From NCBI GenBank assembly GCA_020852515.1, contig JADZAS010000016.1, forward strand, positions 404,062 to 468,061: a stretch of 64,000 nt of DNA. Reading direction: 5' to 3'. This stretch comes from Phycisphaerales bacterium. Its GTDB lineage: Bacteria > Planctomycetota > Phycisphaerae > Phycisphaerales > UBA5793. A program made the translations under genes and the position numbers. Of this stretch, positions 15,587-24,381 are shown one piece after another. Every line of letters begins with the position of its first letter. The first letter of the stretch is position 1. The notes under the pieces are model-generated. The model saw nothing but the letters and a program-made list of their open reading frames with translations, was not told the DNA's origin and ran no database searches.

Positions 15587-15948
15587 CACAAGCAGAGAAT
15601 CGGCAGCCGCCGGCCGAAGTCAACCCCCGCCGGGCTGCAATGACGGCCTGACGCAGCAAATCCCGCCAGACGGTGGCGATCGGCGCATCCGGGATGGCGG
15701 CGGCGCCGACGGGGCCGCCTCTCAATCCAGATCGCTCCGGTGCATGGTGCACCGTTTCCTTCGCGGACCCGGCTCGTCGCGTGACGATTCGGGTCCATTT
15801 TTCTGCGCACCATCCGCCCCGGAGGATTACGATCACTTGAGCCTTTCGGGCTGCGCGGCTAACCTGTCGGAGTTTAGAGCCATCCCACCGAAACCCGCCA
15901 TGCAAGCGGACCGTCCCATGCCTGCAACGCCCCCCAACAGGGAGACTC
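15587..15948. other. Divergent intergenic region upstream of carB
   Basis: This 362-base region separates the plsC-like gene from carB. AACCTGTCGGA at 15861-15871 repeats an 11-mer found in the blaI upstream dyad (6444-6454). A short frame starting at 15899 overlaps the carB start by a few codons and could be a leader peptide, but has no supporting features. No clear attenuator hairpin or RNA gene is seen. Confidence 0.45.
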
Positions 15949-18900
15949 ATGCCGCGGCGCTCTGATATCCGTACGATCCTGATCATCGGCTCCGGTCCCA
16001 TCGTGATCGGACAGGGTTGCGAATTTGACTACTCCGGAACACAGGCGTGCAAGGCCCTCAAAGAAGAGGGCTACCGCGTCGTGCTGGTCAATTCCAATCC
16101 CGCCACCATCATGACCGACCCGGGCTTCTCGGACCGGACCTACATCGAGCCCATCACCCCCGAGGCTGTCCGCAAGATCATCGCCAACGAGAAGCGGCTG
16201 GGCAATCCCATCGACGCCCTGCTGCCCACTCTCGGCGGGCAGACCGCCCTCAACTGCGCGTGCGCCCTCTACGACAACGGCACGCTTGACGAGTTCGGCG
16301 TCGAGATGATCGGCGCCACCCGAGAGGTCATCCACCGCGCGGAAGACCGCGAGCAATTCCGCCGAACCATCGAAGCCATCGGACTCGAGCAGGCCCGGGC
16401 GCGGACCGTAACCGACATGGACCAGGCCCGCGAGTTCATGGCCGAGGTCGGGCTGCCGGCGATCATCAGACCCGCCTTCACCCTCGGCGGCAGCGGCGGC
16501 GGCATCGCCTACAACGTCGACGAGTTCGAGGAAATCGTCCGCCGCGGCCTGGACGCCTCGCCCATCGGGCAGGTGCTCATCGACGAATCGCTGCTGGGCT
16601 GGAAAGAATTCGAACTCGAAGTCGTCCGCGACAAGGCCGACAACGTCGTCATCGTCTGCGGCATCGAGAACATCGATCCCATGGGCGTGCACACCGGCGA
16701 TTCGATTACCGTCGCGCCGATCCTCACACTCACCGACAAGGAATACCAGCGGATGCGCGATGCGGCCATCGCCATCATCCGCGCCATCGGCGTTGAAACA
16801 GGCGGCTCGAACATCCAGTTTGCCACCAACCCGCAGACCGGCCGCATGATCGTCGTCGAGATGAATCCGCGTGTGTCGCGATCCTCGGCCCTGGCGTCCA
16901 AGGCCACGGGCTTTCCCATCGCCCGCATCGCCACCAAACTCGCGATCGGCTACACGCTCGATGAACTGCGCAATGACATCACCGGCACGACCAGCGCGTG
17001 CTTCGAGCCGACGATTGACTACGTCGTGACGAAGATGCCGCGCTGGACGTTCGAGAAGTTCCCCGAGGCGGATGAGACGCTCACCACGCAGATGAAGAGC
17101 GTCGGCGAAGCAATGGCGATCGGCCGCACGTTCAAGGAGAGCCTGCAGAAGGCGATCCGGTCGATGGAGGTCAAGCGCTTCGGGCTGGGCCTGGACAAGA
17201 ACGACAAGTGGCTCGAGGCGGCTCGCGCCATCGAGCACAACCGCCAGCTCTCGCTGGACATCAACAGCCCGACGGGGCTCGCGGCGGACGGCTCGCCGCT
17301 CGTCTGGCCCATCGACCTCGAAAAACTGCGGCGCAAACTCGGCGTGCCGAGCCAGGGCCGGCTGTACTACATCCGCTACGCGATGAAGATGGGCTGGACC
17401 GACGATCAGATCCACGACCTTACGCGCATCGACCGCTGGTTCCTCGATCAGATCCGCCAGCTCGTTGAGTTTGAGGATCTGCTCTGCTCGTATTCGACGC
17501 TTGAACAGGTGCCGCGCGAAGTCATCGCCGAGGCCAAGCGGCTGGGCTATTCCGATCCGCAACTGGCCAATCTCTACATCGGCGACATCTCCACGCCGTC
17601 CATCATGCGCGTGCGCGAGCACCGCCAGCGCCTGGGCATCGAGCCGGTGTACAAACTCGTAGACACGTGCGCCGCCGAGTTCGAAGCGATCACGCCGTAC
17701 TACTACTCGACGTACGAGACGCCGTTCCAACGCAGCGAAGGTGATCGACGCTCAGCTTTGGCGAAGGCTGGGGGTTGCGATGACGAAATCCGCATCAGCG
17801 ACCGGCGCAAGGTCGTCATCCTCGGCGGCGGCCCCAACCGCATCGGCCAGGGGATCGAGTTCGACTACTGCTGCTGCCAGGCGTCCTTCGCCATGCGCGA
17901 GATGGGCTTCGAGTCGGTCATGATCAACTCGAATCCTGAAACCGTCTCAACCGATTTCGACACCTCGGATCTGCTCTTCTTCGAGCCGCTCACGCTCGAA
18001 GACACGCTCAACGTCATCGAGCGCCTCAACGGCCGGCCGCTGGGCGGGCACGGCACCGATGAACTCGGCCGCAACGGGTTGGTCCACGGCGTGATCGTGC
18101 AGTACGGCGGCCAGACGCCGCTCAACCTCGCACACGGCCTGCTCGCCGGAGGAGCGCCGATCATCGGCACCAGCGTCGATTCGATCGATCTCGCCGAGGA
18201 TCGCGACCGCTTCCGCGACCTGCTCAACCGGCTTGGCCTCATGCAGCCGCGCAGCGGCATCGCCCGGAGCATCGATCAGGCCGTAGAGATCGCCGGCCGC
18301 ATCGGCTATCCCGTGCTCGTGCGCCCGAGTTATGTGCTGGGCGGACGCGGCATGGAAATCTGCGACGACCAGAAGTCGCTGCTGGGCTACATGGCCAAGG
18401 CCGTGGTCGCCAGCGACCTGGCCAACGCGCCCATTCTCATCGACCAGTTCCTCGACGACGCCTTCGAGGTGGATGTCGATGTCATCGCCGACTATTCACA
18501 CGAGCGCGAGGGCGGACGAGCGCTGGTCTGCGGCGTGATGGAGCACATCGAACAGGCCGGCGTGCACAGCGGCGACTCCGCCTGCACCCTGCCGCCCTAC
18601 AGCCTGCACCCGCCGATCGTCAATCGCATCAAGGCCGTTTCGCGTCAACTGGCCGAGGGCCTGCGCGTGCAGGGGCTGATGAACGTTCAACTTGCCGTCA
18701 AGGAAAACAGCGAACTCGGCGATGAGATCTTCATCCTCGAAGTCAACCCGCGCGCCTCGCGCACTGTGCCGTTTGTCAGCAAGGCCACGGGCGTTTCCTG
18801 GGCGCGCGCCGCCGCGAAGATCATGGCCGGCGAGACGATCGACGGCCTCAACCTCGCCGAAAACACCAATCCGCGCTTCATCTCCGTCAAGGAGTCCGTC

Positions 18901-19494
18901 TTCCCCTTCAAGAAGTTCCCGGGCGTCGATGTCATCCTCGGCCCCGAGATGCGCTCGACTGGGGAAGTCATGGGGATCGATCGCGACTTCGAACTCGCTT
19001 ACGCCAAGGCGCTCATGGGCGCCGGGGTGTTCCTGCCGACCGAGGGCAACGTCTTCATTTCCGTGCGCGAGAGCGACAAGGAAGCGATCGTCGATCTGGT
19101 TCGCAAACTCAAGGCCCTGGGATTCGGCGTCTACACCACCAGCGGCACGAACAAAGTGCTCACCGAACACGGCATCGAGACGAAAGTGCTGCGCAAGATC
19201 AGCGAGGGCGTGCGGCCCAACGTGCTCGACATGATCAAGAACCGCGAACTGCAGATGATCATCAACACGCCGACGCGCAAGGGCGCCAAGACCGACGAAG
19301 GCAAGATTCGCGCGGCCGTGGTCCGCCAGGGCATCCCCATGGCAACGACGCGCACGTGCGCCGCGGCAGTGGTCCGCGCCATCGAGGCGCTGCGCGCCTC
19401 GCAGTGGCGCGTTTCGGCGCTGCAGGATCATTACCCCACCAACTCGACGGCTCCGACGATCCGCAAACCGGCTGAGCGCGTCGCCGCCCGCTGA
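15949..19494 (+). CDS. carB: Carbamoyl-phosphate synthase large subunit
   Basis: This 1181-residue protein has the two homologous ATP-grasp synthetase halves of CarB. The first begins [23 protein letters not shown]. The second begins [19 protein letters not shown] near residue 622. A C-terminal MGS-like allosteric domain spans about 1040-1165. The enzyme makes carbamoyl phosphate for arginine and pyrimidine synthesis using ammonia delivered by CarA. It is about 100 residues longer than the E. coli protein, from inserts such as the one between the two halves (near 595-615). CarA is not in the window. G-G-G-A-G precedes ATG 15949. Confidence 0.97.
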   Translation: MPRRSDIRTILIIGSGPIVIGQGCEFDYSGTQACKALKEEGYRVVLVNSNPATIMTDPGFSDRTYIEPITPEAVRKIIANEKRLGNPIDALLPTLGGQTALNCACALYDNGTLDEFGVEMIGATREVIHRAEDREQFRRTIEAIGLEQARARTVTDMDQAREFMAEVGLPAIIRPAFTLGGSGGGIAYNVDEFEEIVRRGLDASPIGQVLIDESLLGWKEFELEVVRDKADNVVIVCGIENIDPMGVHTGDSITVAPILTLTDKEYQRMRDAAIAIIRAIGVETGGSNIQFATNPQTGRMIVVEMNPRVSRSSALASKATGFPIARIATKLAIGYTLDELRNDITGTTSACFEPTIDYVVTKMPRWTFEKFPEADETLTTQMKSVGEAMAIGRTFKESLQKAIRSMEVKRFGLGLDKNDKWLEAARAIEHNRQLSLDINSPTGLAADGSPLVWPIDLEKLRRKLGVPSQGRLYYIRYAMKMGWTDDQIHDLTRIDRWFLDQIRQLVEFEDLLCSYSTLEQVPREVIAEAKRLGYSDPQLANLYIGDISTPSIMRVREHRQRLGIEPVYKLVDTCAAEFEAITPYYYSTYETPFQRSEGDRRSALAKAGGCDDEIRISDRRKVVILGGGPNRIGQGIEFDYCCCQASFAMREMGFESVMINSNPETVSTDFDTSDLLFFEPLTLEDTLNVIERLNGRPLGGHGTDELGRNGLVHGVIVQYGGQTPLNLAHGLLAGGAPIIGTSVDSIDLAEDRDRFRDLLNRLGLMQPRSGIARSIDQAVEIAGRIGYPVLVRPSYVLGGRGMEICDDQKSLLGYMAKAVVASDLANAPILIDQFLDDAFEVDVDVIADYSHEREGGRALVCGVMEHIEQAGVHSGDSACTLPPYSLHPPIVNRIKAVSRQLAEGLRVQGLMNVQLAVKENSELGDEIFILEVNPRASRTVPFVSKATGVSWARAAAKIMAGETIDGLNLAENTNPRFISVKESVFPFKKFPGVDVILGPEMRSTGEVMGIDRDFELAYAKALMGAGVFLPTEGNVFISVRESDKEAIVDLVRKLKALGFGVYTTSGTNKVLTEHGIETKVLRKISEGVRPNVLDMIKNRELQMIINTPTRKGAKTDEGKIRAAVVRQGIPMATTRTCAAAVVRAIEALRASQWRVSALQDHYPTNSTAPTIRKPAERVAAR

Positions 19495-19507
19495 GCCGCC
19501 GCACTGC

Positions 19508-21067
19508 TCACCTGCCGGCGCCGATGCCCAGAGGCTTGACCGAAATGCTCGGATCTTCGATCGTCCCGCTCACGTAGTACTTGACGAGCCGATCGGTAAT
19601 GCCGCCGAGCACCGCGCCGATCTTGCCCAGTCCCTTCTGCACCTTCTCCATCGGTCCGGCGTTCACGGCCAGCGACAGCCGCTGGTCGTAGTAGATCCGA
19701 CCGTCGCCGCGCGCGACGATGAGCGGCGAGACGAGTTCAAACTCGCTGATCTCAAGACGATCCGGTTTGAAGTCGTAATCAACCTGCGCCGCATCGCTTC
19801 CGGAATCGCTGTCGCCGCCGAATGGAGATGAGATCGCGCGCGTCAGATCGGAGATGACGGGCAGGTTCACCAGCCGCCCTTGTTCTACCGTGAGGTCACC
19901 GCTGCCACTGATCGATTCGAGCGGCGAAAGCGCGCTCGTTCGCACCTGGCCGGCGGCGCTGAGGATTCCATCGTACTTCGGCGGCGCGTCGCGGCCGGTC
20001 GTTGCAAGGGTCTGGCGCAGGTTAATCTGCGCAGCGCTGTACGTGAGGTTCACGCTCATGATTTCGTAGAGGTTGGCCGTCGCCTTGGCGCTGGCGCTGC
20101 CTGAAAGAAGATCAGCCATCGCGTCCAGACTCACCGTCCGGTCCGCCATGGCTGCCTTGAGACGCACCTGCTTCACCGGCAGCACGCTCTCGCCGAACGA
20201 AGCAAACGCATCGCTGAGGGTCATTTCGAGCCACGCGTTGCCGCCGGACAGATCAGATACCGGAAAAGTGCCCCCGCCCGCCGCTTCGAGTTGGCCGCGC
20301 AACTCGTAGCGCCGCACCAATGTCTGCAACTGCGGCGGCAGCGACTCGTACTGCTCCTGCTCCAGCCGCATCGACACCTCCAGGCGCGCCAGATCGAGCA
20401 GCATCGAATCGAGATTGGCCCGCCCGTCGAAGTCGATTTCGAGTTGCGGCGCACGGCTCATCGAACCGTTGAGCCCGTACCAGCCTGGGTCATCCTCATC
20501 GGGGGCGGTGTGCAGCGTCAGCGTTACGCCATGCAGCACCATCGGCTCCTCATCGCCACTGCTGTGATACTCGATGCGTCCGTCGCGGATGTCGATCTCG
20601 CGCATGACGAGCACTTCGCTCAGGCGGTACGGCTCGGGCACGGCATCGAGCCCCTCTTCAGCCACCGCCGAATCGACCAGATTGCTCCACCCAACCAGCT
20701 CACCTTCTGCATCCTGACGGAAGTGCAGGCATGGTGAATCGAGCTGCACCCGTGCGATCTGCACCGGCTCATTCAGCCGCGGCGTGCGGGCCAGCGTCAG
20801 TTGCAGGCGATCGACCTGCACGAGCGGCTGCCCCGCAGCGCCGGTCAGTTTCAGCCCGTCGAGCACGACCGTCGCCGGCGCCTGGTAGTCCAGCCGGTCG
20901 AACTCGGCCGTGGCCGTCAGATGCGATTCGATGATGCCCACCACGCTACGGCCGACCCAGTTCTCAAGTTGGCCCGAACCTTCGCGGCCGACCGAGCGGT
21001 ACAGCACGTATCCGCCGGCGCCGATCAGAACGACCAGCGCCGCACCGATGATCAGGAATCGTCGCAC
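19508..21067 (-). CDS. AsmA-like envelope protein
   Basis: This 519-residue protein has a single N-terminal helix (F-L-I-I-G-A-A-L-V-V-L-I-G-A-G-G-Y-V-L-Y) and a long beta-rich body of repeated amphipathic strands. The C-terminal part contains L-V-S-P-L-I-V-A-R-G-D-G-R-I and ends Y-Y-V-S-G-T-I-E-D-P-S-I-S-V-K-P. That ending is typical of AsmA/YhdP-type proteins, a family thought to bridge inner and outer membranes for lipid transport. It is anchored in the inner membrane with its body in the periplasm. It starts 6 bases after the stop of the small membrane protein gene, so the two are probably co-transcribed. The substrate is unknown. Confidence 0.75.
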   Translation of the reverse strand: MRRFLIIGAALVVLIGAGGYVLYRSVGREGSGQLENWVGRSVVGIIESHLTATAEFDRLDYQAPATVVLDGLKLTGAAGQPLVQVDRLQLTLARTPRLNEPVQIARVQLDSPCLHFRQDAEGELVGWSNLVDSAVAEEGLDAVPEPYRLSEVLVMREIDIRDGRIEYHSSGDEEPMVLHGVTLTLHTAPDEDDPGWYGLNGSMSRAPQLEIDFDGRANLDSMLLDLARLEVSMRLEQEQYESLPPQLQTLVRRYELRGQLEAAGGGTFPVSDLSGGNAWLEMTLSDAFASFGESVLPVKQVRLKAAMADRTVSLDAMADLLSGSASAKATANLYEIMSVNLTYSAAQINLRQTLATTGRDAPPKYDGILSAAGQVRTSALSPLESISGSGDLTVEQGRLVNLPVISDLTRAISSPFGGDSDSGSDAAQVDYDFKPDRLEISEFELVSPLIVARGDGRIYYDQRLSLAVNAGPMEKVQKGLGKIGAVLGGITDRLVKYYVSGTIEDPSISVKPLGIGAGR

Positions 21068-21073
21068 AATCTT

Positions 21074-21484
21074 TCATCCTCCCGCCGCGCGCCGCGCGGC
21101 AATATACCTCACAATCTCCATGCCGTCGAACACCCCCATGATCAACAGCAGCCAGCCGGTGATGTTGTTCAGGCCCAGTTCGATCAGTCCCCAGACTCCG
21201 GCGGCGGAGAGCAGCACGGCCGCCAGCGCGATCACCAGCAGGCGCACGATTTCACCAACGCGCGGTGAAATGAACACCACGGCGATCGTCAGCGCAAAAG
21301 CGATGGCCAGGACGCGGAGAGTCCACATGGCGAACTGCGAGGCCGGAGACGTAGTGATCCAGGTCAAACCAAAGCCGAACAGGCCGAAAATCGCCGCACC
21401 GAGCACCAGCGAGCCGATCGACTCGCCCTGGAACGCCGGGCGCTGCGCAGACGGGGCCGCTGTGTCGTAGGGATCGACCACCAT
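21074..21484 (-). CDS. Four-helix membrane protein of unknown function
   Basis: This 136-residue protein has about four hydrophobic segments (near 26-45, 52-72, 78-96 and 100-118). A hydrophilic N-terminus precedes them, and A-A-R-R-A-A-G-G is the end. ATG 21484 is preceded by AAGGAG at a good distance; the frame continues upstream only as antisense shadow of the oxidoreductase gene. I recognise no family. It lies between a Gfo/Idh/MocA gene and an AsmA-like gene on the same strand, so a membrane or envelope role is plausible but unproven. Confidence 0.75.
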   Translation of the reverse strand: MVVDPYDTAAPSAQRPAFQGESIGSLVLGAAIFGLFGFGLTWITTSPASQFAMWTLRVLAIAFALTIAVVFISPRVGEIVRLLVIALAAVLLSAAGVWGLIELGLNNITGWLLLIMGVFDGMEIVRYIAARRAAGG

Positions 21485-21524
21485 GGTGAACGGTACTCCT
21501 TTCCGCGGCCGGCGCCGTGCGGCT

Positions 21525-22742
21525 TCACCTGAATTCGGAGATCGCCACCGGCCGTTTCTGCCGCGCCGAGACGATTGCCGCTTCAAGCACGCACTGCGTC
21601 TTGTACGCGTCTTCAAAATCGGGCATGGGAACTTCCGGTTTTTTTCCAGCGAGCATGCGCACGATGTCGGCCGCCTGGTTGACGAATCCGTGCTCGTAAC
21701 CGAGCACGTGGGCGTCCGGCCACCATGCAGCGGCGTACGGGTGCTTCGCGGCGTCGGTGCACATGATCGTTGTCCAGCCGCGCGTCGTGGCATCCGCGGT
21801 GGCGTCGTAGAACTCAAGTTCGTTCATGCGCTCGAAGTTGAACCGCAGGGCGCCGCGCTCGCCGTTGACTTCAATCGTGTTGCGGTTCTTGTTGCCGGTG
21901 GCGAGGCGGGTTGCTTCGAAACTGGCGACGGCGCCGCGCTTGAATCGCGCCAGGAACAGCACCGCATCATCGACGGTCGAGCGGCCCGTGCGCCCCTTTG
22001 CCGCTTGCGGCTTCGCGGCGCCCTTCGCGGCGCTGCCCTTGATCGCCGCCCCCACGCCCTCGGGAATCAATCGCTGCTTGATGAACGTCTCCTCGATCGC
22101 GCCAGCGACCTCGGTTATCTCGTCGTCGGTGATGAACCGGGCCATGTCGATGATGTGGGCGTTGAGATCGCCGTGCGCGCCTGACCCGGCGACGCTGCCC
22201 TTGAAGCGCCAGACGAGCGGCGTGTCGGGCCCGCCCCAGTCCTGTAGATAGGCCGCGCGGACGTGGTAAATCCGCCCGAGCCGGCCCGAGGCGACCAGTT
22301 GGTGCGCCAGCGCGACCGCCGGGCAGCGGCGGTAGTTAAACCAGACAAACGTTTTGCACTTGCGCGCCTTGCGGGCTGCGTCGCGCATCTGCCGCGCCTC
22401 GGCGAGCGTTCCCGCCAGCGGCTTTTCGCACGCCACGTGCCTGCCCGCCTCGAGCGCGGCAATCGACTGCTCGGCGTGCATGTCGTTTGGCGTGCCGACG
22501 TCGATGAGATTGACCTGCTCATCCGCGATCAGTTCGCGCCAGTCGGTCAGCGCGTTGCGCCAGCCCCAGCGCTGGGCAAAATTCGGCGTCTCCACCCGGT
22601 CGCGCCCGCACACCGCGTACATCTCGACAGAAAGCGGCAGATCGAAAAAGCGGCCGACCTTGAGCCACGCGTTCGAATGGGCCCGGCCCATGAACTTGGT
22701 GCCGATGAGTCCGACCCGGACCGCCCCGCTGCCTCCACCCAT
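21525..22742 (-). CDS. Gfo/Idh/MocA family oxidoreductase
   Basis: This protein of about 405 residues has an N-terminal Rossmann fold (V-R-V-G-L-I-G-T-K-F-M-G-R-A-H) and the family motif C-E-K-P-L-A-G near residue 106. The C-terminal alpha/beta domain holds F-K-G-S-V-A-G-S-G-A-H-G-D-L-N-A-H-I-I-D. The family uses NAD(P) to oxidise or epimerise sugars, inositols and derivatives; planctomycetes carry many copies. No Tat signal is seen, so it is cytoplasmic. I prefer the second ATG (22742), eight bases after AAGGAG, over ATG 22748, which would be only two bases from it. An Ala/Lys-rich insert lies near residues 230-245. The substrate is unknown. Confidence 0.9.
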   Translation of the reverse strand: MGGGSGAVRVGLIGTKFMGRAHSNAWLKVGRFFDLPLSVEMYAVCGRDRVETPNFAQRWGWRNALTDWRELIADEQVNLIDVGTPNDMHAEQSIAALEAGRHVACEKPLAGTLAEARQMRDAARKARKCKTFVWFNYRRCPAVALAHQLVASGRLGRIYHVRAAYLQDWGGPDTPLVWRFKGSVAGSGAHGDLNAHIIDMARFITDDEITEVAGAIEETFIKQRLIPEGVGAAIKGSAAKGAAKPQAAKGRTGRSTVDDAVLFLARFKRGAVASFEATRLATGNKNRNTIEVNGERGALRFNFERMNELEFYDATADATTRGWTTIMCTDAAKHPYAAAWWPDAHVLGYEHGFVNQAADIVRMLAGKKPEVPMPDFEDAYKTQCVLEAAIVSARQKRPVAISEFR

Positions 22743-22787
22743 GCCCATCGCTCCTTCCAGACGTGCAGAGGCAGTGTATCCCCTCGC

Positions 22788-23417
22788 CTACAGAGCATTC
22801 TCCTCCCAGTCGCGCGGATCCGTCGCCGGGCGACTCACGCGATAGGCGCCGCCCATCCACCGGTTCAGATCCGCCAGCCGGCAGCGAGTCGAGCAGAACG
22901 GAAACGTCTCGGTTTCGGGGGCCACTTCCATCTGGCAGATCGGACACGGCTTGGCTCGAGTCGCGCCCGGCGCCGCATCGCCGCGCGGCTGAATTGTGAT
23001 GAGCCGCTCCTCATCTCCGCGATGTTCGAGCGTGATGTCGAGGTGATCATGCGGCAGCACGCCCGCCACGCGCTCGGGCCATTCGAGGGCGATGACCGCA
23101 TCGTGCTTCTCGACGAGTTCATCCCAGCCGATGCTCTCGAGTTCATCGCTGCCTCGCAGGCGGTAGGCGTCGATGTGAATGAGCACGCGCGGCCGCAGAT
23201 CCTGCTTCGATTCGTATTCGTGCATGATGACGAACGTCGGGCTGCTCACGACGGCGGGATCAATTCCCATGCCGCGCGCCAGGCCGCGCACGAAGCACGT
23301 CTTACCCGCGCCCAGCTCGCCGCGCAGCGCGATCAGTTCGCCGCCCTTGAGCGTGCGCGCCAGGTCGGCGGCGATGCGCATGGTGTCTTCAGCGCTGTGC
23401 GAGAGTTGTTGCGTCAC
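22788..23417 (-). CDS. tsaE: TsaE ATPase fused to a YacG-like zinc domain
   Basis: Residues 1-150 of this 209-residue protein are a TsaE P-loop ATPase: Walker A G-E-L-G-A-G-K-T at 33-40, S-S-P-T-F near 58, H-I-D-A-Y-R-L near 81 and E-W-P-E-R near 112. TsaE works with TsaB and TsaD to make threonylcarbamoyl-adenosine in tRNA. Residues 156-200 contain CPIC (Cys158, Cys161) and F-C-S-T-R-C (Cys175, Cys179), then D-L-N-R-W-M-G-G-A-Y-R-V. This is the hallmark of YacG (DUF329), a small zinc protein that inhibits DNA gyrase in E. coli. The frame is continuous with no stop or start between the parts. Its ATG overlaps the thiL stop (ATGA). The fusion is unusual to my knowledge. Confidence 0.9.
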   Translation of the reverse strand: MTQQLSHSAEDTMRIAADLARTLKGGELIALRGELGAGKTCFVRGLARGMGIDPAVVSSPTFVIMHEYESKQDLRPRVLIHIDAYRLRGSDELESIGWDELVEKHDAVIALEWPERVAGVLPHDHLDITLEHRGDEERLITIQPRGDAAPGATRAKPCPICQMEVAPETETFPFCSTRCRLADLNRWMGGAYRVSRPATDPRDWEENAL

Positions 23418-24322
23418 GTCGCCGCTCCGTGTTCCCAGCCGAGGCTTGAGCCGTCAATCACGTCGCCGCCCGCGCGCACGACGATCGCCGGCTCGTCCGC
23501 CGCCCGGCTCCTTGCGGCGCCCACGCGCGTCAGCCCTACGCCGGCCAGTTCGCCCGGCAGCTCCACGCCGGCCTGCACCGTGAAGCACAATTCGTAGTCT
23601 TCGCCGTCGCTCATCGCGCGGCGCCAGTCGCAGCCGGGCGAGCACGGCACTCGTGCGGCGTCGATCTCGATCTGCACGCCGGACATTTCGGCAATGTGGC
23701 CCGCGTCGCGCCCAAGGCCGTCGCTGATGTCAATCATCGCGTGCACGTCGAATCGCTCCGCCAGTGCCAGCGCCAGTTCGATGCGCGGCTCGAAGGTCAG
23801 GTGACGCCCGCTCCCGTCGGCGGCAACGCTCCCGCCAAGTCGTCCGGTGACGTAAACAGCATCGCCTGGCCCGGCGCCGCTGCGCCGAATCGCCCCGCGC
23901 GGCCCCGGCCGGGCGAGCACCGTCACGCTGCACATCAGCGGTGCCTCCGCCATCGAGATGTCGCCGCCGATGAGCGGGCAGTCGTACTGCTCGGCGGTGG
24001 TCCGCATGGCTTCGAAGAGTTCCAGCGCCTGCGACTCCTGCCAGTCCAGCGGCAGCACGACAGCCGCCAGCGCCGCCACCGGCCGGGCCGCCATGGCCGC
24101 GATGTCGCTGAGGTTGCGAGTGATGGCTTTGCGGCCGATGAGATGCAACGGCGTCAAATCGAGCGTGAAATGCCGGCCGGCGACGATCTGATCGACCGCG
24201 GCCAGCACCTCGGCGCCGTCGATGCGGACCATCCCCATGTCATCGCCCGGCGGGATCAGCACGCGCGCATCAAGAGCCGCGTTGTGCTCGTACACACGGG
24301 ATAGCAGGCGGAATTCCTTCAC
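23414..24322 (-). CDS. thiL: Thiamine-monophosphate kinase
   Basis: This protein of about 302 residues has the ThiL order of motifs: F-R-L-L-S-R-V-Y near the start, G-D-D-M-G near residue 24, D-Q-I-V-A-G-R-H-F near 44, I-G-G-D-I near 110, D-I-S-D-G-L-G-R-D near 192 and S-D-G-E-D-Y-E-L near 237. It phosphorylates thiamine monophosphate to thiamine diphosphate with ATP. The start is uncertain: GTG 24322 fits the family N-terminus, but the frame is open upstream and no clean ribosome binding site is visible. It lies 60 bases after the stop of sppA and overlaps tsaE by four bases. Confidence 0.9.
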   Translation of the reverse strand: MKEFRLLSRVYEHNAALDARVLIPPGDDMGMVRIDGAEVLAAVDQIVAGRHFTLDLTPLHLIGRKAITRNLSDIAAMAARPVAALAAVVLPLDWQESQALELFEAMRTTAEQYDCPLIGGDISMAEAPLMCSVTVLARPGPRGAIRRSGAGPGDAVYVTGRLGGSVAADGSGRHLTFEPRIELALALAERFDVHAMIDISDGLGRDAGHIAEMSGVQIEIDAARVPCSPGCDWRRAMSDGEDYELCFTVQAGVELPGELAGVGLTRVGAARSRAADEPAIVVRAGGDVIDGSSLGWEHGAAT

Positions 24323-24381
24323 GTCCTGCAATTCTAGCCGTTCAACGCGCAGGCCCTGCCTCGGGAGTCGCAGCTCCGATC

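Noticed and set aside
15874..17730. A 618-codon open frame antisense to the first half of carB
   Set aside because: carB is unambiguous on the other strand and the antisense translation has no recognisable domain.
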